Below are positions 26,275-34,011 of a stretch of DNA of 64,000 nucleotides, one piece after another. This DNA is from Clostridiales bacterium (GTDB lineage: Bacteria > Bacillota > Clostridia > Christensenellales > Borkfalkiaceae). The stretch spans positions 142,292 to 206,291 of the forward strand of contig DPQQ01000001.1 in the NCBI GenBank assembly GCA_003538975.1, written 5' to 3'. The position numbers and the translations under genes were made by a program. A model generated the notes under the pieces. That model was not told where the DNA came from, did no database searches, and saw only the letters and a list, made by a program, of their open reading frames with translations. Position 1 is the stretch's first letter. The number at the start of each line of letters is the position of its first letter.

Positions 26275-26613
26275 TTATTTAATCTCCTTTACGCTGATAA
26301 CTTTTACGTTTTTATGGGTTTCGTTTCTTAAATCGACGGACGCTACCAGAGTGGCTATCATCGCGTCTTCGTCGTTAAGGTCGGGTTTAACCGCCGTCTG
26401 CGCGGCAGGTATAGCGGCGGTCGTTTCTTCTTTTTTAGCCGGGGTTTTTACGCATTTCTGAATAACGATGTTTACTACCCAGGTAATAAAGATTATAAGA
26501 GCGAGAATCAGAAAGACCATTACGATACACAAAAGCGCTACTATCGCGCCGTTGCCGAACGAGTCCTTTCCTTTAACGCTGCCGTCTAATAAAGCAAGTA
26601 ATAATGTATTCAT
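26275..26613 (-). CDS. oadG: Oxaloacetate decarboxylase gamma-type subunit
   Basis: Small 112-residue membrane protein with one helix (about 22-46), an Ala/Pro/Lys linker and a short C-terminal domain. Gamma subunits assemble the complex and, in some species, bind zinc. Sequence conservation in this family is weak; the call rests on size, topology and position between the carboxyltransferase and the carrier. The C-terminal LVASVDLRNETHKNVKVISVKE is unlike the His-rich tails of enterobacterial OadG, so a zinc role is not supported. Confidence 0.8.
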   Translation of the reverse strand: MNTLLLALLDGSVKGKDSFGNGAIVALLCIVMVFLILALIIFITWVVNIVIQKCVKTPAKKEETTAAIPAAQTAVKPDLNDEDAMIATLVASVDLRNETHKNVKVISVKEIK

Positions 26614-26623
26614 GTTTTTACTC

Positions 26624-28003
26624 CTATATTATAACGTCGAATTCGTCCGTTTCTACCGCGGGAGCCGGGTTGTACTTTTTGTTAAGGAACTCGGTAGCCA
26701 CGTTTTCGAACAGAGCGAGAGACAAAACGTCTTCGTCCGATCTTGCGATGTCTTTATACTTTTCTTTCATCGCTTCGAATTCGGGTTTCAAAAGATCTGC
26801 GGGACGGCAGGTGATTACTTCGTCGTCGCCGATAATTTCTTTTCTGATTTCGGGATCGACGGGAGCGGGCGTCGCGCCGTATTTGCCGTGAACGTAATCT
26901 TTTATTTCTTTAGCGACCATCTTGTAACGCTTGCCCATAAGCACGTTGAGAACGGCTTGCGTTCCTACCATCTGCGAAAGCGGAGTTACGAGCGGCGGAT
27001 ATCCCATATCTTTACGGACTCTGGGAACTTCCTTCAAAACTTCGTCGTACTTATCCATCGCGTTCTGCGCTTTAAGCTGGTTCATAAGGTTTGAAAGCAT
27101 TCCGCCCGGAACCTGATAAGTAAGAATGTTGGGGTTAACCGACAACGCTTTGGGATTAAGAAGTCCGTTTGCGAGATACTTGTCTTTAACCTTTGTCATA
27201 ATAGGTTCGCATTCGTGAATTACGTCCATGTTGAGCTTCGGATCGTATTCGGTACCTTTAAGAGCTACGCAGAAAGCCTGAGTGGAAGGCTGAGCGGTGC
27301 CGTTAGATAAAGGCGAAAGACCTGTGTCGATGATGTCGCAACCCGCCTGAATAGCAGCCATATACGTCATTTCGCATATACCGCCGGTGCAGTGCGAGTG
27401 AAGTTCGAGCGGGAGCTTGGTGTTCTTTTTGAGCGCCGTGAAGAGCTTTTTGGCGTCTTCGGGAGTAAGAACGCCCGCCATATCCTTAACGCAAAGCGAA
27501 TCGGCGCCTAACGCTTCGACCTTTTTGGCAAGGTCTACGTAATAATCGATGGTGTGTATGGGTGAAGTCGTATAGCTTAACGCTATCTGGCATTCGCCGC
27601 CGTACTTTTTGGTCGATTTAACAGCCTGCTGAAGATTGCGGATATCGTTAAGAGCGTCGAATACTCTTATGATGTCGATACCGTTTTCTATAGACTTTTT
27701 GCAGAACATATCTACCACGTCGTCAGAATAGTGACGATAGCCTAAAATGTTCTGTCCGCGGAAAAGCATCTGAAGTTTGGTCTTTTTGCAAACTGCGCGT
27801 ACTTTTCTCAAACGTTCCCACGGGTCTTCGTTAAGGAATCGCATACACGCGTCGAACGTTGCGCCTCCCCATACTTCCAGAGCGTGGTAGCCTGCGTTGT
27901 CAAGTATACTTGCCATCGAAACTACTTCTTCCGTGGTCATACGGGTAGCGAACAACGACTGGTGTCCGTCACGAAGTGCCGTTTCAACAATTTTTACACC
28001 CAT
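26624..28003 (-). CDS. oadA: Oxaloacetate decarboxylase alpha subunit (carboxyltransferase)
   Basis: Transfers the carboxyl group of oxaloacetate to biotin, leaving pyruvate. The 459-residue protein has the TIM-barrel carboxyltransferase of the pyruvate carboxylase/OadA class: TALRDGHQSL (7-16) with metal-binding Asp, LEVWGGATFD, the catalytic Lys in LCVKDMAG and LHSHCTGG with two metal His. The PYC/OadA helical domain follows. There is no biotinyl domain; that function is the separate gene downstream. It heads a five-gene operon (oadA, oadG, carrier, oadB, birA) behind a consensus promoter. Confidence 0.94.
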   Translation of the reverse strand: MGVKIVETALRDGHQSLFATRMTTEEVVSMASILDNAGYHALEVWGGATFDACMRFLNEDPWERLRKVRAVCKKTKLQMLFRGQNILGYRHYSDDVVDMFCKKSIENGIDIIRVFDALNDIRNLQQAVKSTKKYGGECQIALSYTTSPIHTIDYYVDLAKKVEALGADSLCVKDMAGVLTPEDAKKLFTALKKNTKLPLELHSHCTGGICEMTYMAAIQAGCDIIDTGLSPLSNGTAQPSTQAFCVALKGTEYDPKLNMDVIHECEPIMTKVKDKYLANGLLNPKALSVNPNILTYQVPGGMLSNLMNQLKAQNAMDKYDEVLKEVPRVRKDMGYPPLVTPLSQMVGTQAVLNVLMGKRYKMVAKEIKDYVHGKYGATPAPVDPEIRKEIIGDDEVITCRPADLLKPEFEAMKEKYKDIARSDEDVLSLALFENVATEFLNKKYNPAPAVETDEFDVII

Positions 28004-28170
28004 TGTTGTCCTCCGATTTTATAATAAATTTTTTTTGTTTTCAAGCGGAATTTTTATTAAAAGATTTTTATATCGTAAGCTTTCAGCAGCTTCTTAAAAC
28101 CGTCTTTTTAAAATGATTTTTACTTGCCGGAAAGCCCGAAATTAAAATATTCCCGAAAATTCGCATTATA

Positions 28171-28199
28171 ATTATAATACCGAAATTTCTACTTGTCAA
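28171..28199 (-). promoter_or_regulatory. Consensus promoter of the oad operon
   Basis: TTGACA (28194-28199), a 17-base spacer and TATAAT (28171-28176) on the minus strand, a full consensus match. The leader is about 160 bases. A weaker plus-strand promoter (TTGTCA, N17, TATTAT, 28193-28221) overlaps it. Confidence 0.85.
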
Positions 28200-28288
28200 C
28201 CCGTATTTTATTATTTATTATATATAATTCGATATTACGTATATAAAATCAATCTACCCATAACATTTAAATAATCAAATAATTTTTC

Positions 28289-28315
28289 CGGATTCGTTCC
28301 GGTTTTTCTTTTTAA
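28289..28315 (+). terminator. Short intrinsic terminator
   Basis: CCGGA/TCCGG stem with 5-base loop followed by TTTTTCTTTTT on the plus strand. No coding gene precedes it on this strand; it may end a short transcript started near 28228. Confidence 0.5.
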
Positions 28316-28371
28316 AAAATATTCCGTTTAAAAAAAGCTTGAAAATATCCGTTTTGCGTGATAAAATAAAA

Positions 28372-28535
28372 TTGCCAAGCCAGTTTAATATTTTTTCTCA
28401 CGGATATAGCTCTTATAGAACTGTATCGACTTTTACTTTGTTTATTTCCGTGAGAATTAAACCGGTTTGGCGACTGAACAAAAGCGGTACTTTCTATACG
28501 CCGCTTGCGTTTATCGTTTGCGGCGTTTTTTCTTT
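28372..28535 (+). ncRNA. Structured RNA candidate with intrinsic terminator
   Basis: On the plus strand, 28372-28388 pairs with 28457-28473 over 17 positions (13 Watson-Crick, 2-3 wobble, 1 mismatch). Directly inside, 28395-28404 (TTCTCACGGA) pairs perfectly with 28447-28456, with a 6-base bulge on the left. A further GATATAG/CTGTATC hairpin fits near 28402-28427 as an alternative. About 25 bases downstream, ACGCCGC/GCGGCGT (28498-28504 with 28520-28526) followed by T6CTTT is a terminator. Wobble pairs that keep the stem on one strand suggest a selected RNA. It matches no RNA family I can recall. It may be a free small RNA or a leader controlling the SHOCT gene at 28594. Confidence 0.5.
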
Positions 28536-28593
28536 CGCGAAAAAAACATGCCGCGTTATGAGGAATGATATATTCCGAAAGGAGGCATTGTTT

Positions 28594-29253
28594 ATGCAAA
28601 ATTACGAATACCAGAAAGATGAAGTTATGCTCTGCAAATGCGAAGCGTACAGAAAGCGAAAAAAAGGCGATATATACCTTCTTCTGACCAATAAAAGCCT
28701 TGTCCTTACGACAAGAATAAAAGAATTATTCAAAGAAGAAGAAATTTATGTGGAACAATATCCGATTGCGGACATCAAAATGTACGAAGGGATACCTCAG
28801 GTAAAAATAAATTTCCCGGATATAGAAATCTATACGTTAAACGCCGTCGTTGAATTCTCGATGTTCGAAAAGAAAGAAGCAAGGCAACTCGTAGAGCAAA
28901 TTTATAGATTAAAAACCAGTAAAAGTCTTGCGACTCGAAGCGCCGATAAAGTTAACGGAGCAATTGATACCGTCAACAGAGCTCTCGGCATAGATACCGT
29001 CAGCACCGTTAAAGAAATTCTCGAAAACGGCATTACGGGAAGCGTTTTCGGTCTTTTTACGAAAAAAGGAAAAGCTTCTGCAGTTCAGAAGACTATATCC
29101 GTCGGTAATTCCGGAAATAAAGAATCCGAAAGCGAAAAACTCGATCGTCAATACGAAATGCTTCAGAAAATAAAAAAGTTGAAGGACGACGGCATTTTAA
29201 CCGAAGACGAATATGAAGAAAAGAAACGGCAAATTTTAGAAAGCGGCAATTAA
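28594..29253 (+). CDS. PH-like/SHOCT domain protein
   Basis: Protein of 219 residues. The N-terminal 100 residues are strand-rich (KGDIYLLLTNKSLVLTTRI ... IADIKMYEGIPQVKINF) like bacterial pleckstrin-homology/GRAM-type domains. The C-terminal LQKIKKLKDDGILTEDEYEE is a SHOCT motif, a short helical pair common at protein ends and linked to oligomerisation. No membrane helix is evident. The frame is open back to 28339, but the ATG at 28594 has an ideal AAAGGAGG eight bases before it and the upstream part lies in the RNA candidate and terminator, so the short start is chosen. Function is unknown. Confidence 0.75.
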   Translation: MQNYEYQKDEVMLCKCEAYRKRKKGDIYLLLTNKSLVLTTRIKELFKEEEIYVEQYPIADIKMYEGIPQVKINFPDIEIYTLNAVVEFSMFEKKEARQLVEQIYRLKTSKSLATRSADKVNGAIDTVNRALGIDTVSTVKEILENGITGSVFGLFTKKGKASAVQKTISVGNSGNKESESEKLDRQYEMLQKIKKLKDDGILTEDEYEEKKRQILESGN

Positions 29254-29260
29254 CAAATAT

Positions 29261-29292
29261 AAAAAGGAAGCCTTTCTACGGGCTTCCTTTTT
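29261..29292. terminator. Bidirectional intrinsic terminator
   Basis: Perfect 12-bp stem AAAAAGGAAGCC/GGCTTCCTTTTT with an 8-base loop, between the convergent SHOCT and transglutaminase genes. Confidence 0.9.
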
Positions 29293-29318
29293 CTTTTTTA
29301 CTTTACTTTTTTTGAGTT

Positions 29319-31358
29319 TTACACATTCAGAATTATCAGAATGACGTAAGCCGATTTATATTCTAATTTAACGTACGACACCGAACCGAAACGTGATGAA
29401 ATTCTAATTCCGAGTTCTGTCGAATTTACCGATTTATCGCAAGCGAATTCCAGAATCACGGGAGTTTTTACCGTGCGATATTTTAATTTGTAATAATCTT
29501 TGTAATAATCTAAAATCTTGCTTGCTTCGGTAAGGTCTGAAGCGTACAGGTCGGTCGAACTGTCTCCGCCGCTCTTGTAATTTATGTTTTTGTAAATATT
29601 AAAGTCGGTACCCGCAACGGCGTCTTTGCTGTTGGTCGAAGGATCTGTTTTCGACTTTTCTTCGTCGGTAATCATAAAGTACGCCGCGGTGAAAAGTTCG
29701 TTGGCTTTATCTCCGCTGCCGGTCTTTAAGTTGGCGTAAGTCGGATCGACGACGTACCATTCCTTTACCCCGTCTTTATCGGCGTCTACCAGAACTTTAT
29801 TCCAGGCGTGACTGTTGCCGACGGTCTGAACGCAAACAATATCTTCGATACCGGCAAGTATTCCGAAAGCCTTGGATATGGAATCGCATATACCCGAACC
29901 GTTAAAGAAAACCGATTCCGCAAACCACGCCTGCAAAGTGTAGTTTGTTCCCGCGGGTTTGCCGTTCGTATAAGTAACCGCGCCGTAATCGTAGCGGACG
30001 TTTTTCCCCGTCCATTTGTAAATTTCCCAAAGCTTATTCACGTCGCTCATATCGTCGTTTACAATCTTTTTAAGAACGTTCTCGGCGGCGATCAGCACCT
30101 TTTCTGCGTCAGAGCCTTCTTTTGCTATGGGTTTATACCCGTGCGACAGAGCGTAATAGAGAGAATTGCTTGACGAAACGTTCATTTCATATTTGCGGTT
30201 TTTATACTTGAAGTCCGTAAAATCCGAACTCCGTTTATCCGCGCCGTCCGTATATAAAGCGGAATCAACTTCGGCTAAAAACTCCTGTTCGTATACTCCG
30301 TCGTTACAGGTTATCGAATTTGCTGTTTTTTCATTTAAAACGTCGTTCGACGGAATTCCTATTCCGAACCAGTCGGAACCTATCACCGGCGAATAGGTGT
30401 TTATGACGAGCGCATAGCTGTACGCCGTTTTTTTAGTCAGAACTTCGTTAAAATATACGCTCGAAGTGCCGTCATAGTCGTAAGTCAGCCTGAACTGTTT
30501 GCCCTTGTTTTTGCTCTGGTCGCTAATTACTTCGTACGCAAGAACGTAATCCATAAGACAGATAAGTTCGTCTTCAGATTCAACGTTAATAAGGCTTTTA
30601 TCGGAATTGCCGCGCTCGGTAAACTCTTCAAAATAGTCGCTCAGCATATCCCTCTCGCAATACACGCAGATATGCGCTTCGTAGACGTGATGGTCGAGTT
30701 TAGGAGCGGTTTCGACGACACAGGTATCGCCGCAACGCAAACAATGTTTATATTCGAGTCTTCCCGTTTCGCACGTTGGTTCTACCGTTTTATCGACTTC
30801 GTAATCGTGTTCGCCGAGAGTTATTTTAGTAAAAGAATATCCGCATACGCAGGCATATTCGTACTCGCCGTCCGTAAGACAATTGCCTTCGACAAGCGTA
30901 GTAACGGTAAATTTATGCTTTTCTTCGTCAACCTTCGTTCCGCACCACTTACAGAGTTTATAATGAACGCCGTCTTCGGCTTCTTCGTAAATCCACGTAG
31001 CGTCTTCGGCAGCCGCATGATCCGCATAGGCGGTTTCGGTCTTTACTTTTCCGCAACGCGAACACTCGTAAGTTATTTTTCCTTCCGCAAGGCAGGTCGC
31101 GGCGGAAATATTCTTCTCCTTATAATCGTGTTTAAGCGCGGGCAGCGTTTTTATATAAGTATCGTAACAGACGGAGCATCTGTATTTTATAAATCCGTCG
31201 TCAGTACATGTAGCCGCTCTTTCGGACACGGCTTCGTACTTATGGGTATGTTCGTCGTTTCCGCCGTTAAAGCAGCCCGAAAGCGATAACGCCGAAAAAG
31301 CCGCGCAAACCGCGATAAGTATTATTAAAAACTTTTTAAGATTCTTTTTATAACTCAT
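29319..31358 (-). CDS. Surface lipoprotein with CxxC repeats and a transglutaminase-like domain
   Basis: Exported 679-residue protein. The signal peptide ends in the lipobox LSGC (C29). Residues 35-235 hold about four to five repeats of 35-45 residues, each with an ATC/TC lead, Y.C..CG and a closing HDY, as seen in extracellular proteins of gut Clostridia; the paired cysteines probably bind metal or form disulfides. The C-terminal half has a transglutaminase/protease-like core with the triad C491 (GSGICDS), H517 (NSHAWNKV) and D538 (VVDPTYA). This fold cleaves or cross-links amide bonds of surface proteins or wall peptides. Catalytic residues are intact, the substrate is unknown. The gene is monocistronic. 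Confidence 0.85.
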   Translation of the reverse strand: MSYKKNLKKFLIILIAVCAAFSALSLSGCFNGGNDEHTHKYEAVSERAATCTDDGFIKYRCSVCYDTYIKTLPALKHDYKEKNISAATCLAEGKITYECSRCGKVKTETAYADHAAAEDATWIYEEAEDGVHYKLCKWCGTKVDEEKHKFTVTTLVEGNCLTDGEYEYACVCGYSFTKITLGEHDYEVDKTVEPTCETGRLEYKHCLRCGDTCVVETAPKLDHHVYEAHICVYCERDMLSDYFEEFTERGNSDKSLINVESEDELICLMDYVLAYEVISDQSKNKGKQFRLTYDYDGTSSVYFNEVLTKKTAYSYALVINTYSPVIGSDWFGIGIPSNDVLNEKTANSITCNDGVYEQEFLAEVDSALYTDGADKRSSDFTDFKYKNRKYEMNVSSSNSLYYALSHGYKPIAKEGSDAEKVLIAAENVLKKIVNDDMSDVNKLWEIYKWTGKNVRYDYGAVTYTNGKPAGTNYTLQAWFAESVFFNGSGICDSISKAFGILAGIEDIVCVQTVGNSHAWNKVLVDADKDGVKEWYVVDPTYANLKTGSGDKANELFTAAYFMITDEEKSKTDPSTNSKDAVAGTDFNIYKNINYKSGGDSSTDLYASDLTEASKILDYYKDYYKLKYRTVKTPVILEFACDKSVNSTELGIRISSRFGSVSYVKLEYKSAYVILIILNV

Positions 31359-31509
31359 ATTCCACTGTTTTATATCGTATTTTATTGTATTTCAACACAA
31401 CTTATTTTTATTTTAATTTGTTTTTCTCTTAACTTTTTATTACCCGATTGTTTTTCATATTCGGTCCGGCATCGGCTTAAGCCGTTTTTATGCTTTTATT
31501 CCTATAAAA

Positions 31510-31541
31510 AACGGCAAAACGCTTATGAAACGTTCGCCGTT
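31510..31541 (-). terminator. Intrinsic terminator of the PAP2 gene
   Basis: AACGGC/GCCGTT with an inner AACG/CGTT stem; the minus strand continues in TTTTTAT. Confidence 0.75.
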
Positions 31542-31548
31542 ATATCGG

Positions 31549-32220
31549 TTACATTTTGGCGGTAACTCTTTCCTTTGCCGTTAAAAGCGAAAAGCTTAAA
31601 AGATAGGTCGAAAGAATCGCCCCGCCGAGCAGTATCGCCCCGAAAATATCGCTGAGCCAGTGTACGCCCGAGAGCATCCTGCCGATTACGAGAAACAGCA
31701 TAAGAACGAAGTTTACCGAAATAAGCGTGATTTTAAGCCATGTCTTTTCTATATATTTACATATCTGGAAAAACGCGGTCGAAAAAAATACTATCGATAA
31801 AAGAGTCGTCGAGGACGGATAAGAGGCTTCCGCCTTATTACGAAGGATAACCGGTCTGAAGTTTATCGCAACAATTTCAAACAGAACGTAAAAGACGATC
31901 GTAACCGCATAGGTTATACCGAGCGCGGCGATGTTGCGGTCCACTTTGAGAAGCGATTTACGCTTCCCCCACTGAACTATTCCGAGTACGAAAAAAAACA
32001 TCGCTCCCAGAACGCATATAAATTGCGTTACCGAAGTTATTTTGTATAAAACGTTATTAAACGGAACGGCTTTATAATAAGCTTCGTTCATTGCCGAAAG
32101 ACCTACTTTAACTCCGTTTATTTCGGAAACGTCGGCAAAAGCGACTATAAGAGTGAACGCCAGAAAGATCGAAAACGCCGCTATCGTTGATATAAGATAC
32201 TTTATGCTTTTTTTATCCAT
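31549..32220 (-). CDS. PAP2-family membrane phosphatase
   Basis: Integral membrane acid phosphatase of 223 residues with six predicted helices. The active-site blocks of the type 2 phosphatidic acid phosphatase family are present in variant form: NFRPVILRNKAEASYPSS (motifs 1 and 2, with PSS instead of the usual PSGH) and GRMLSGVHWLSDIFG (motif 3, catalytic His and Asp). Members dephosphorylate undecaprenyl pyrophosphate or phosphatidyl substrates on the outer membrane face. The missing motif-2 His (PSST where PSGH is usual) lowers confidence that it is a normal phosphatase. Confidence 0.82.
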   Translation of the reverse strand: MDKKSIKYLISTIAAFSIFLAFTLIVAFADVSEINGVKVGLSAMNEAYYKAVPFNNVLYKITSVTQFICVLGAMFFFVLGIVQWGKRKSLLKVDRNIAALGITYAVTIVFYVLFEIVAINFRPVILRNKAEASYPSSTTLLSIVFFSTAFFQICKYIEKTWLKITLISVNFVLMLFLVIGRMLSGVHWLSDIFGAILLGGAILSTYLLSFSLLTAKERVTAKM

Positions 32221-32316
32221 ATTTTAATTTGATTTGATTTTATATTTTCCCGCTGTTTAAACGGATAGTATTATATAAACTTGATAACTACATTTATAAA
32301 TATTACCCGTATGTCT

Positions 32317-32943
32317 TTATTTCATTCCGCCGATAAGATCTTCGTCGTCTATCGTATCGTCTTCGAGACTGCCGGAAAGATGTTCCGAAAGCTTCTTTTT
32401 AATAAAAGATTCTTTCTTCCCGAGCTTCTTTTCATAAATATCTCTGAAAAACGGAATAGTAACCGTGGTTATAAGTTCGACGATAAGAAATACCGTATGA
32501 ACGGCCACGTGAAGTTCGCCGGGATTAAGTATCAGGGTAATCGAAATGATAATCGCGAAAACCGATTCCGCAAGGTCGATGCCTACCAATACTTTATATC
32601 CTGCGCCTTTCTGCTTCATATAGCGGGATATTTCTTCAAGTTCGCCGGTTTCTCTGAAAATCGACCAGATCGCCCATATTATGCAATCGCTCTCGTAAGA
32701 AATGTCTTTAGCCGTAAGCAAAAGAGTGCCGAGCATGATTTCGAACACTCCCCAGAAAAATTCGTTTTCTTCCGAAAATTTCTTTTTCTGAACAAGGTGA
32801 AGAATTACCGACTCCAGCCCGTATACTATCATAAGCGGTCCTACAACGTACTTTACGTTATCGAGAAAAGTTCTGAAAAATATCCCGACGACTACCGCCA
32901 TCGCAAGATACAGGACCGTTCTTATTATTCTCCAAGTTTTCAT
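32317..32943 (-). CDS. Unrecognised multi-pass membrane protein
   Basis: This 208-residue protein has four to five hydrophobic helices (about 8-25, 30-50, 63-90, 115-140, 143-160) followed by a charged cytoplasmic tail (FRDIYEKKLGKKESFIKKK and an acidic end). The spacing of short helices recalls HdeD/DUF308-type membrane proteins, but no diagnostic motif is present. It lies between the GDPD gene (73 bases upstream) and PAP2 (96 bases downstream) on the same strand and may be cotranscribed with one of them. No function is proposed. Confidence 0.65.
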   Translation of the reverse strand: MKTWRIIRTVLYLAMAVVVGIFFRTFLDNVKYVVGPLMIVYGLESVILHLVQKKKFSEENEFFWGVFEIMLGTLLLTAKDISYESDCIIWAIWSIFRETGELEEISRYMKQKGAGYKVLVGIDLAESVFAIIISITLILNPGELHVAVHTVFLIVELITTVTIPFFRDIYEKKLGKKESFIKKKLSEHLSGSLEDDTIDDEDLIGGMK

Positions 32944-33016
32944 ATCAAAAGCCTTCCAAGTCCGTTTTTATGCGGGCTTTTTATTTTATTTGTTTCTTTG
33001 TTTTGTTATTCCGGAA

Positions 33017-33736
33017 TTACTCCAGAATGTTCGACGTTATAAAATCTACGCCCCAGGCTGCAAGCTTTTCGCCGTAAGACGAATCGTTTACCGTCCAGCA
33101 ATTAACTTTTACGCCGCTACTATGCAAAAGCCCGATATTCTCTTCATTCAATTTTTCGTAATATATATCGAGATCCATATCGTATTCTTTTAGCCTTTTT
33201 ATAAGATCTCCCGTTACTTCTTCCCCGGTTAAAAACTGCAAAGTTGCGGTTTTGTCGAGCTTTCTGAGTTCGACGAGATTTTCATACGAGAACGATATAA
33301 ATATAACGCTTTTTACGTCATAAGTTTTTACTACGGTTTCGTAAATGCCTTTTACGTCTTCAGCCGCCATGGGGTTTTTAAGTTCGAGCACGCAGATTTT
33401 TTCGTATTTTTTGCAGATATCAAGATACTCTTCGAGAGAAGGAAAACAAAGATCCGCACGGTCGCTTCCGTCAATGTCTTTGAGTTTTATTTTCCTTAAT
33501 TCTTCGTACCTCGACTCTTCTACGTTGAGTTTTATTCCCGCGACTCGTTCGGTGTCGTCGTCGTGAATGATTATATACTTTTTATCGGCGGTAACGTGAA
33601 CGTCGGTTTCTATTCCATAATAACTTCTGTTGCCCGCCGCAACGAATGCCGCCGCCGTATTTTCGCGTTCCAGTCCGCTTACGCCCCTGTGAGCAATCAT
33701 TTTTACGTTTAACTTTTTAATTTTTTCGGTATTCAT
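33017..33736 (-). CDS. Glycerophosphodiester phosphodiesterase
   Basis: Hydrolyses glycerophosphodiesters (deacylated phospholipids) to glycerol 3-phosphate and an alcohol. The 239-residue TIM barrel starts with the family's MIAHRGVSGLERENTAAAF (catalytic HR and metal Glu), then ETDVHVTADKKYIIIHDDD (metal Glu/Asp and catalytic His) and later VLELKNP and VNCWTVND. There is no signal peptide, so it is cytosolic like UgpQ. It has its own strong promoter with an operator-like element. No glycerol phosphate transporter genes are nearby. Confidence 0.92.
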   Translation of the reverse strand: MNTEKIKKLNVKMIAHRGVSGLERENTAAAFVAAGNRSYYGIETDVHVTADKKYIIIHDDDTERVAGIKLNVEESRYEELRKIKLKDIDGSDRADLCFPSLEEYLDICKKYEKICVLELKNPMAAEDVKGIYETVVKTYDVKSVIFISFSYENLVELRKLDKTATLQFLTGEEVTGDLIKRLKEYDMDLDIYYEKLNEENIGLLHSSGVKVNCWTVNDSSYGEKLAAWGVDFITSNILE

Positions 33737-33794
33737 GTTTCCTTCTCCTTACATATCTTTATGATATCTATGCCATATAACTCTACGATATTAG

Positions 33795-33854
33795 ATTTTA
33801 CCACTTACTTGTCGTAAAGTCAACGTTTATGAAAAGAATTCGGTTTTACGACAA
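33795..33854 (-). promoter_or_regulatory. Promoter of the GDPD gene with inverted-repeat operator candidate
   Basis: TTGACT (33818-33823), 17-base spacer and TAAAAT (33795-33800) on the minus strand. TTGTCGTAAA (33809-33818), inside the spacer, is repeated inverted as TTTACGACAA at 33845-33854, upstream of the -35. The spacing of about 36 bases centre to centre would allow a looped or cooperative repressor. Confidence 0.65.
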
Positions 33855-34011
33855 ATTACGGTATGGTTTAGACAATACAGGTATAATAAAATTCATCCCG
33901 CGATTTGCTTTTCGGCTATATTCGGCATTTTGTATACGTACAGGCACACCTGTACCGTTCAAAGAATACCAGACTTATACGCCGGCGTACGGCTTGCAAA
34001 CAATCGAAAAC

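Noticed and set aside
28339..28593. N-terminal extension of the SHOCT gene
   Set aside because: An ideal ribosome site and ATG exist at 28594, and the extension would cover the RNA stems and terminator.
33936..33957. Perfect hairpin GTACAGG-CACA-CCTGTAC downstream of sdaA
   Set aside because: No T-run follows on either strand, so it is not called as a terminator; it may be a chance palindrome.
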